From an uncultured bacterium (GTDB taxonomy: Bacteria; Planctomycetota; UBA1135; GCA-002686595), in NCBI GenBank assembly GCA_913058555.1, contig CAJXRJ010000243.1:1-9605 (forward strand): a stretch of DNA of 9,605 nucleotides, written 5' to 3'. The position numbers were made by a program, and so were the translations under genes. Below are positions 1-6,057 of the stretch, piece after piece. The notes beneath the pieces were generated by a model, which was not told the DNA's origin, did not search any database, and was given only the letters and a program-made list of their open reading frames with translations. Position 1 is the stretch's first letter; each line of letters begins with the position of its first letter.

Positions 1-2
1 GC

Positions 3-1373
3 CTGGGGGAGCCCCACGCCACCCACGTCGAGATCGGGGTCGACCCCATGTGGCGGGCCTACTTCAGGCACCAGGCGTTCGGGTCCGCCACGTTCGAGCC
101 ACAGGCAAGCGCCCTGCTCCCGAACGGCCTGCCCCTCAACCACCTCATTGCGTGGGACAACCATGTGGCCTTCGTGATCCACTTCGACCAGCCCATTGCG
201 GCCGCCGAAGCCAACATCAACAGGGTCGGGATCGAGTACCTCGACGGCACATGGAAGAAGCTCCGAGGAAGGTCCGAGATCGCAAGCAACTGTGAAGGCG
301 AGGGTTTCGCCGTTCGCTTCGTTCCCGAGGGGCTCCTCCCGCGCGGCACCAGCCTGCGCATCGCCATCGACCCGGGGCTGGGGGATCGCGCCGGCCAACA
401 GAACCCGCTCGGACGGGCCGGGATCATCAACGCCCCCACGACAAACGCTGATGACGCGGCCGGCGCGTCCTCCGACGCACTGTTCGAAGGCTTCTTCTTG
501 AACGGCGACGACCTCGGCTCCATCGAGGACACGGGCTCCACGCTCCCCTTCCCGCGCGCGTCCTGGGCCCGGGGTGGTCTCGTCCCCCAGCCTGACGCCG
601 ACGGTAAGTCCATGGCCCAGTCCAAGTGGGTCCATATCGGTTACGGCAAGATCGACCCAGGCATGCCGGGCCGTGCCGCGCAGTTCGACTTCGCAGGCGT
701 GGACGCCACCGGCGCCATCCTGCACGACGGCGAAGATGTGACGCCCATCGAAGACTCCCTCGGCCCCATCCCCTTGACCGTTCTTGAGACCGCCGCCGTC
801 TCCATGAACTTTGGGCAGGTCCCCGACCCGGTGGGGACATACTTGAGCCACCCCGCGCTGCTCACGGGATCCAGGGTGGTTTTCCTTCCTGGCGACAGTT
901 CGGTCCCCGGGGGAGCTGGCGGTCTGAGATTGACCGGAGCCACCGCCGCCCAGGGCGCGCTCCGGCTGGCGATCTTCGCCGGTTGCTTCATCCCCGGGAT
1001 CGGCTCGGGCGATTGCGTGCCCCTCAACCTCTTCCACTGGTTCGCTGGCCCGGCTGGGCTGAGCGTCGAGATCGTGCCGCAGTTCTTTGAGGTCTACAGG
1101 GGCTTCGAACGGGACAAGATCCCCCCGGACGCAACCGTGCGAATCCTGTTCGACGGCGCCATGGCGGGCACCGACGGCGAGCCCGACCTCACCACCGCCC
1201 TGTCACAGACCTCGGGGTGGACATCTGACCCCGCGCTGCTCTCCTCTCAGCCCTGGGACTTCGTGCGCTTCCAAGTCCTCTTCGATCTGGACACGTCCGG
1301 CGACGGCTGGTCCCTGGCCGACGGCCTCCCGGTCCTGAACTTCGTGAAGCTCATCTACGACTTCGGGCGCTAG
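3..1373 (+). CDS. Probable secreted/surface protein with Ig-like (Big_5-type) region, 5'-truncated by window edge
   Basis: The reading frame is open from the first bases (codon phase begins at base 3) through an ATG at 48 to a TAG stop at 1371-1373, giving 456 visible residues. The ATG at 48 is probably internal, because the upstream codons continue the same frame without a stop. Counting from the first visible codon, residues about 50-140 look like a bacterial Ig-like Big_5 domain: a hydrophobic strand 'VAFVIHFDQPI' (the place of the usual 'FSEPM'), then 'LLPRGTSLRIAIDPGLGDRAGQQN', which matches the usual 'L..Gt.Y.v.v...v.D.aGN' ending. The rest is Gly/Pro/Asp-rich with no transmembrane helix. 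The C-terminus ('WDFVRFQVLFDLDTSGDG', then 'LNFVKLIYDF') resembles terminal segments I recall from planctomycete secreted proteins; 'DLDTSGDGWSLAD' also looks like a calcium-binding Asp loop. No enzyme motif is visible. A structural or adhesive extracellular role is inferred. The gene converges on the DUF1569 gene, with only 21 bp between the two stops. Confidence 0.75.
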   Translation: MGEPHATHVEIGVDPMWRAYFRHQAFGSATFEPQASALLPNGLPLNHLIAWDNHVAFVIHFDQPIAAAEANINRVGIEYLDGTWKKLRGRSEIASNCEGEGFAVRFVPEGLLPRGTSLRIAIDPGLGDRAGQQNPLGRAGIINAPTTNADDAAGASSDALFEGFFLNGDDLGSIEDTGSTLPFPRASWARGGLVPQPDADGKSMAQSKWVHIGYGKIDPGMPGRAAQFDFAGVDATGAILHDGEDVTPIEDSLGPIPLTVLETAAVSMNFGQVPDPVGTYLSHPALLTGSRVVFLPGDSSVPGGAGGLRLTGATAAQGALRLAIFAGCFIPGIGSGDCVPLNLFHWFAGPAGLSVEIVPQFFEVYRGFERDKIPPDATVRILFDGAMAGTDGEPDLTTALSQTSGWTSDPALLSSQPWDFVRFQVLFDLDTSGDGWSLADGLPVLNFVKLIYDFGR

Positions 1374-1394
1374 GTCCTCGGTGAGGCCCCGCCA

Positions 1395-1874
1395 TCAGCG
1401 CGGGTCCAGCAGCCCGAATTGGTGAAAGTGGTGCGCCGTGTGGTGGCGCACCAGGTTCTGGGCGGTCCTGGAATCCATACTCCCATAGAGGGCATGGTCC
1501 AGTTCACCAGTCAAGCCCTCGACCTGGGTGAGGAGCGAGGTGAACTCCGCCTTCTCCGCCTCGAAGTCCAGCTCCTCTCCCTCCTTGGCTCGCAGGACGG
1601 GCAGGGTCTTCAGGTTCTTGGGCGTGTCCATGGCAGACTTCGAGAGGACCTTCTTCAAGAAGAACGGTCCGACGAGCCCCGCGACGAAGCGGATGCCCTT
1701 CCCCACCCGGACCTCGCCGAGGTAGAGCTCCATGAAGCGCCGGTTGTGGCGCAACATCTGCGCGGGCGTCATCGTGCCGAAGCAGCGCTCCGACAGCGGC
1801 GTCAGGAGGTCTAGCGCTTGCCGGATCTCCGGCAGGCTCGGCGTGTCAGCGGTGGGCTCTGGAAGTGGCTTCAT
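1395..1874 (-). CDS. DUF1569 / DinB-superfamily protein
   Basis: This encodes 159 residues from an ATG at 1874-1872 to a TGA at 1397-1395. Two blocks suggest the DUF1569 family of the DinB-like four-helix superfamily. One is an N-terminal 'GTMTPAQMLRHNRRFMELYLG' type helix (residues 33-53) in which His43 sits where the family has its first metal-ligand His. The other is a C-terminal 'RHHTAHHFHQFGL' (143-155), equivalent to the family's 'H..HH..QFGL', with His145, His148 and His149 as candidate ligands. The length is normal for the family. Relatives are putative metal-dependent proteins, possibly thiol-linked transferases or stress proteins, but DUF1569 itself has no settled reaction, so none is assigned. 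It is predicted cytoplasmic, with no signal peptide or membrane segment. It starts 40 bp after the stop of the large glycosyltransferase gene on the same strand and could be its distal operon partner. No terminator is obvious in that gap, and no clear Shine-Dalgarno precedes the ATG. Confidence 0.85.
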   Translation of the reverse strand: MKPLPEPTADTPSLPEIRQALDLLTPLSERCFGTMTPAQMLRHNRRFMELYLGEVRVGKGIRFVAGLVGPFFLKKVLSKSAMDTPKNLKTLPVLRAKEGEELDFEAEKAEFTSLLTQVEGLTGELDHALYGSMDSRTAQNLVRHHTAHHFHQFGLLDPR

Positions 1875-1914
1875 GGGACCCAGAGGCTACCCACGAAGCC
1901 GCGTGTGTCCAGGA

Positions 1915-4900
1915 CTAGACGGGGGTTGCTTCCGCGGGCGTGCAGGGCGCCGCCGTCGATGGATCTGACCGGTTGTCCCCCGCTCCTCCACTCTCAAGCA
2001 GCTCTTGAAACCCAGTCACGCCAAGGTCCTGGAATGCCTGAAGCTCACCATCCGCGCGGTAGAGGGAATCCAATTCCACGAGGTACTCGGCGAGCGCCTC
2101 CGTCAGGACTTCGGAAATCTCGGCCCCTTCCTCGCCGGCGCGTTCCAAGGCGCCCACGTCTACGGCAGCCAGTTCCCCGGCGAATGCCTCGGCCCGGCCT
2201 CGGCCTTCGAGCGTCTTCCGGATCATCTCGCGGTGGCCGTCGACAGTGCCGGTGAGGCGAATGCGCCAGTCCCGTTGGGCGAGGGCGCCTGGGTATTGGG
2301 CGACGACGTTGGCTACGGCGCGGTAGCTCTGCCGGATGCCGTCGCGCCAGGAGTTCAAGCTGTCGGGTTCGAGTCGCTCGGTGGCAGCCCCATGGGCGAT
2401 CACAATGCGAGCGCCCGTGTCCGTCTGAAGGCGATAGCCGATCTCCGCATCGAGGTACGCTCGGTCATTGGACTCTGGCTCAAAGAGGCCCACGCTTCGA
2501 AGGGCTTCGATCGACACACATACATTCGAAGTGTCAAACCGGGGCCATTCGTAGAGCGCCTCGGGCTCTTCACCTGCGAAGCCCGTGGGGGTCCGTAGAA
2601 CTGAAAGGAGCCGCGAAAGGGCCATCCCTTGGGACTCCCCGAACGGCACCGTCGCCCCCCGGATCACGCGATCGGCACCCGCGGCCGTCAAAGCCACGAC
2701 ATGCTGTTCGAGCAGGTCCAAGGCGGGGCGTGTCCTCGAACCCACAAAGATCCCATACGCGCCTTGGGATTCGGCGATGGCGGCGTTGCGGGCCGCCCCG
2801 AGCGTCTTACCGCGAACGTCCAAGACCCGCAGCTCGGGGACCGCCGTCCGCTTCTTCAGTGCGTCCAGGGACGTCGTCTCGCGGCAGCACGCCACGATCT
2901 CGTAGACACTCGCGTCGAGCGACTGACGTTCGAGGGATTCCAGGCACGGGGCCCAAGCCGCGGCGGGCCCCTCCAAATCGAGGATCACCGACAGATCGGG
3001 CGGCCCATCGAGGGGACGCACCCGCGTACCTTCACCGCGCGCCATGGCCCGGGCCGCGTCGTAGGTCGGCGCCACCGCGGGGTAGCTCTCGGAGGACGCC
3101 GCCTTGGTCGCACCAAGGGTGGTTGACGCCCGCAGGCTCAAGCCCGTGAAGGCCTCGATCTTTGCAAGGGTGGAAGGATCCTGAAGATCGTCGCCCATGA
3201 CAAAGGACCAACGGCTCTGGCCCCGCCCCTCGCGGCTGAGTTCGAGCGCAAGCTGGGTCGTACGGAGCCAGAGGCCAACAGCGCAACCTTCGTCAATCTC
3301 GAGTCCCTCGCACTCTGGGTTCGCCGCCGCCGCTTCGCGCAGCTCCGCAGGCATCGACGATGGGTCGGTCACGACGAACACGACCCGCGCGCCGGGCACA
3401 TGGTCCAACCACGCGGGAATGGTGGCCGCGAGTCGCGCATCCGCATGAACGGCACCTGGTTGTAGAACGGCCTGGACCTCCGTCTCGGGTGCCGCGCTCA
3501 GGGCGTTCGGAACCTCTCCGAGAGGATCTCCAATCCAGATCCCGTCGGCACTGATCAGCGAGGTCCCCGCGAGGAGGTACTCATTGATCGCACGCATCCC
3601 GGGATCGGGACGAGCGTTCCATCCAAGGGCCCGCGCGAGCTCAGTAGCGATGCGCGCACACGGGCTCACCACGAAGACCGGGCCATCGGGCCCCGGGGCC
3701 CCGAGCCCAGCGGAGGCATTGGAACGCGCCTTGTCGCCAGGGGGCAGCGCAGGGGAACCGAGGACGCCAGAGACCGCCGAGTCAAGGGAGCCCGTGCTCG
3801 CGCTCGATCGGGGGGCCCCAGTTTCAGGAGCCTCAGTTTCAGGAGCCCCAGTTTCAGGAACACTGGCCTGCGAAACGCCGCCTCGGGGGGCCGGCAGCAA
3901 GTCGTCCATCGATTCCGGGGCTTCGGACATCTCGCCCGGGGTGACCCGGTCCACGGCGCAGCCAGCCCACTCGGGCACAGGCGCTCCCGCGGGTGGTAGG
4001 TCGAAACGAATTTGCGCCTCGGTGGCGTTGGTTCGATGGAGCTCCTGCACTCTCGAATAGTCAAAGAGCGGCGATCCAGCGGCCTCGGGGGACCACTTGG
4101 CCAGGAACGTGTCCCAGTTGGCGCGCATCCACTCGTCGTGGCGCGCGACCTTCTCCTCGGTGCCGTAGGCCGCATGGTGAACGTACGTGTCCCTGGCCAC
4201 CCGATTGCGCCAGCCAGCCATCACGATTCGCAGGCTGAGGTCGTCGTCCTCGAATCCCCACGGGGAGAACGCTTCGTCAAAGCCTCCGATGCGATCGAGG
4301 ACCTCCGAGCGAACGAAGACTCCGAATGAGGTGAACAGGTTCGCGTCCTTGCCCATGCGCGGGTCCGCGGCAAAGTGGGCATTCGCGAACGTATCGAGCG
4401 ACGCTTGGTCATCGGGTCCGTCGTACGGGACCACCTGAAACTTCGACGCTCGGCTCGCGCAGAGGGACACCGAACCCACTTCCGGATCCACTTCGCCGTG
4501 ATAGAGGGCACGGCCGAGCCACCCCTCCGTCACGAAGACGTCGTTGTCGAGGAAGCAGATCCAAGCGTGGTCACCGGCCTCGAGAAGGGCCTGGTTGCGG
4601 GCCCGCGGCGCGCCATGGTTGAAGGGGTTTCGAATGAGCTTCAGGTCGGGACCTGCACCCGGTCCCTCAAGCCACTCGACGCTCCCGTCGGTGGATCCAT
4701 TGTCCGTCACGTAGAGTGTTTGGGTGAAACGGGGGTCGGCCTTGGCCCGAAGGGTCTCGATGCACCGCTTCGTATTCGCAAGGGCATTGCAGGAGACGAC
4801 CACGATCCCGACGGAGATCCCGGCGGGTGGCCCCTCTTCCATCATCTTCAGGGCGTCGATCCCGTTGTCCTCTTCGTAGGCCCCGTTCATCGAGTACGTC

Positions 4901-5844
4901 AGGGAGTGCTGCAAGAGCGCCTGCTTGGCATCCCGCGCCAGCTCCTCGGGAATCTCGACTCCCTCAAGCGTTCGGTCCATTTCAGCCACGAGGCCCACGA
5001 ACGACTTGGCGGCACCGCGGCGGCCTTCGATGTAGTTGATCGCCCCCTTGACGATGGCCGTGTTTTCGTCCCGATCCTCGGACCACGCCGGACCAGGGAG
5101 GTCGTGGGCGCGCGCGAGCCGGAGCGAGTACTTCCCGAGCTTCGATGCTCGCCTGAGGTACTCCACAACGGTCATGGCGTGCTCATGTTCGGCCCTGCAA
5201 TCTTCCCGGTAGACAACCCCAACGCCCTCCTTCTGGAGCCGGTAGCCCAGCTCAACGTCTTCACAGATGGCGGCGTCGAAACGCTCCGCGTCGAACCCGC
5301 CCACGCCGAGGATCGCGTCACGGGACAGACTGATGTTGCAGGTCCAGAAGTACCTCCAATCGAGCACGCGGCCGTGGGTCAGGGCCGAGAAACCGAACAG
5401 GAGATCGGATTCATCCAGGAGCCGCGTGAAGGCCGAGCGACGGGCGCTCTCGGTGAACCGGAAGGTGCCGAGGACCGCTCGGCCGGGGCCGAGCTCCCGG
5501 TGGGCCCGAAGGTGACTTTCAAGGAGGTCTTCAGACGGGACCGCATCGTCGTTCAGCATGAGCACCAGAGGCGCCCGACAGAGCCCGAGGCCGACGTTGC
5601 GGGCCGCAGCCGGCCCGGCGTTAGGCTGCCTCAGGATATTGCATCTGAACGGCAGGGCTGCCGGATCGATGTCCGCCCGCGGGCTGCCCCCGTCGTCGAC
5701 GATGACAAGCTCAAATCGATCCGACGCAAGGGTCTGCTGGCTCAGGCATTCCACCAAACGGTCGAGTGCCTCGGGCCGCCCGTGGGTGGGGACGAGGACC
5801 GAAAGATCGGGAAGCGAATTGGCTTTGTATGTCGGCTCGTTCAT
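1915..5844 (-). CDS. Giant multidomain family-2 glycosyltransferase: GT2 - GT2 - degenerate sulfotransferase-like - degenerate GT2
   Basis: About 1309 residues from the ATG at 5844-5842 to a TAG at 1917-1915. A TTG start 84 bp upstream (5928) is possible. I prefer the ATG because GT2 homology begins about 13 residues after it and the extra 28 residues look unrelated. Domain order: GT2-A, about 13-250 ('LSVLVPTHGRPEALDRL', VDDG at 49-52, NDDA at 98-101, CEDVELGYR at 194-202); a helical tail to about 340; GT2-B, about 343-585 (DNGSTD at 381-386, DND at 433-435, FEDDDLSLR at 531-539); an Ala/Pro/Ser-rich linker, about 600-720, with PET(G/E)A repeats; a sulfotransferase-like region, about 722-907, whose P-loop is degenerate; GT2-C, about 949-1175, plus a tail, resembling GT2-A but without the DXD-type acids. 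GT2 enzymes transfer sugars from nucleotide-sugar donors. No transmembrane segment is visible, so a cytoplasmic role in surface glycan or glycoprotein assembly is inferred. It is divergent from the AsnB-like gene. Confidence 0.88.
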   Translation of the reverse strand: MNEPTYKANSLPDLSVLVPTHGRPEALDRLVECLSQQTLASDRFELVIVDDGGSPRADIDPAALPFRCNILRQPNAGPAAARNVGLGLCRAPLVLMLNDDAVPSEDLLESHLRAHRELGPGRAVLGTFRFTESARRSAFTRLLDESDLLFGFSALTHGRVLDWRYFWTCNISLSRDAILGVGGFDAERFDAAICEDVELGYRLQKEGVGVVYREDCRAEHEHAMTVVEYLRRASKLGKYSLRLARAHDLPGPAWSEDRDENTAIVKGAINYIEGRRGAAKSFVGLVAEMDRTLEGVEIPEELARDAKQALLQHSLTYSMNGAYEEDNGIDALKMMEEGPPAGISVGIVVVSCNALANTKRCIETLRAKADPRFTQTLYVTDNGSTDGSVEWLEGPGAGPDLKLIRNPFNHGAPRARNQALLEAGDHAWICFLDNDVFVTEGWLGRALYHGEVDPEVGSVSLCASRASKFQVVPYDGPDDQASLDTFANAHFAADPRMGKDANLFTSFGVFVRSEVLDRIGGFDEAFSPWGFEDDDLSLRIVMAGWRNRVARDTYVHHAAYGTEEKVARHDEWMRANWDTFLAKWSPEAAGSPLFDYSRVQELHRTNATEAQIRFDLPPAGAPVPEWAGCAVDRVTPGEMSEAPESMDDLLPAPRGGVSQASVPETGAPETEAPETGAPRSSASTGSLDSAVSGVLGSPALPPGDKARSNASAGLGAPGPDGPVFVVSPCARIATELARALGWNARPDPGMRAINEYLLAGTSLISADGIWIGDPLGEVPNALSAAPETEVQAVLQPGAVHADARLAATIPAWLDHVPGARVVFVVTDPSSMPAELREAAAANPECEGLEIDEGCAVGLWLRTTQLALELSREGRGQSRWSFVMGDDLQDPSTLAKIEAFTGLSLRASTTLGATKAASSESYPAVAPTYDAARAMARGEGTRVRPLDGPPDLSVILDLEGPAAAWAPCLESLERQSLDASVYEIVACCRETTSLDALKKRTAVPELRVLDVRGKTLGAARNAAIAESQGAYGIFVGSRTRPALDLLEQHVVALTAAGADRVIRGATVPFGESQGMALSRLLSVLRTPTGFAGEEPEALYEWPRFDTSNVCVSIEALRSVGLFEPESNDRAYLDAEIGYRLQTDTGARIVIAHGAATERLEPDSLNSWRDGIRQSYRAVANVVAQYPGALAQRDWRIRLTGTVDGHREMIRKTLEGRGRAEAFAGELAAVDVGALERAGEEGAEISEVLTEALAEYLVELDSLYRADGELQAFQDLGVTGFQELLESGGAGDNRSDPSTAAPCTPAEATPV
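3819..3863 (-). repeat. Three tandem 15-bp units encoding PET(G/E)A pentapeptides
   Basis: The unit 'cagtttcaggagccy' (plus strand) occurs at 3819-3833 and 3834-3848, and in degenerate form at 3849-3863. Read on the minus strand it encodes 'PETGAPETEAPETGA' at about residues 663-677 of the large glycosyltransferase. It lies in the disordered-looking linker between GT2-B and the sulfotransferase-like region. In-frame units of 15 bp can expand or contract by slippage without breaking the frame, so linker length may vary between strains. Confidence 0.9.
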
Positions 5845-6057
5845 AGGGCAGCGCCCAGCGCCGCCGAACGCGGCACGAATCGGGCTCCTGCATGCATCGA
5901 AATGATTCTGGTTTCGCTTGAGATGCAACGGGAGGATCCACGGGGGACCTGGAAGATCGTTCCACCTCCGGCAACCAGATTCCGCCCCCGGGCCCGGAGC
6001 CGGATAAGCTGTTCGCGACTTCTCCTCCGAACCGACCGCCTTCTCCCCTCCGATCCG
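5845..6057. promoter_or_regulatory. Divergent intergenic region between the glycosyltransferase and AsnB-like genes
   Basis: These 213 bp separate two genes transcribed away from each other, so both promoters should lie here (inference from layout). I find no convincing -35/-10 pair on either strand. The block at about 5893-5927 is more AT-rich than its surroundings and contains an interrupted inverted repeat. The 5928-6057 part is very GC-rich. Neither start codon (5844 minus, 6058 plus) has a good Shine-Dalgarno upstream. If the TTG at 5928 were the true start of the minus-strand gene, the non-coding part would shrink to 129 bp. Confidence 0.5.
5893..5927. repeat. Interrupted inverted repeat in the divergent promoter region
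   Basis: The outer arms TGCAT (5893-5897) and ATGCA (5923-5927) are reverse complements. The inner arms CGAAA (5898-5902) and TTTCG (5912-5916) are too, around a 9-nt centre, with a 6-nt insertion (CTTGAG) on the right side only. It could be a regulator-binding site for the divergent pair or a cruciform/RNA structure, but arms this short can arise by chance. No regulator gene is present in the window. Confidence 0.3.

Noticed and set aside
48..50. The ATG at 48 as the true start of the left-end gene.
   Set aside because: The frame is open to the window edge, no ribosome binding site precedes it, and no signal peptide follows although the protein looks secreted. It is treated as 5'-partial.
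59..625. Long minus-strand open frames opposite the left-end gene.
   Set aside because: They lie antisense to a better-supported coding frame and have no family motifs.
1374..1394. A possible bidirectional terminator between the convergent stops.
   Set aside because: Only a 4-bp CCTC/GAGG stem with a mismatch above it and no T-run is visible; this is too weak to call.
5842..5928. An N-terminal extension of the glycosyltransferase from a TTG at 5928 (28 extra residues).
   Set aside because: The extension has no hydrophobic signal or GT similarity, TTG is a weak start, no Shine-Dalgarno precedes it, and an ATG lies just before the GT2 domain. It remains possible.
6003..6008. GATAAG as a -10 box for the AsnB-like gene.
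   Set aside because: There is no acceptable -35 hexamer 16-18 bp upstream in this GC-rich stretch, so a single partial match is not evidence.
4375..6057. A plus-strand open frame of 561 codons running antisense to the glycosyltransferase and continuing in frame into the AsnB-like gene.
   Set aside because: The minus strand here encodes clear GT2 motifs, while the plus-strand translation is Arg/Gly/Val-rich and has no recognisable motif. High GC content makes such antisense frames common. The AsnB-like protein starts naturally at 6058.
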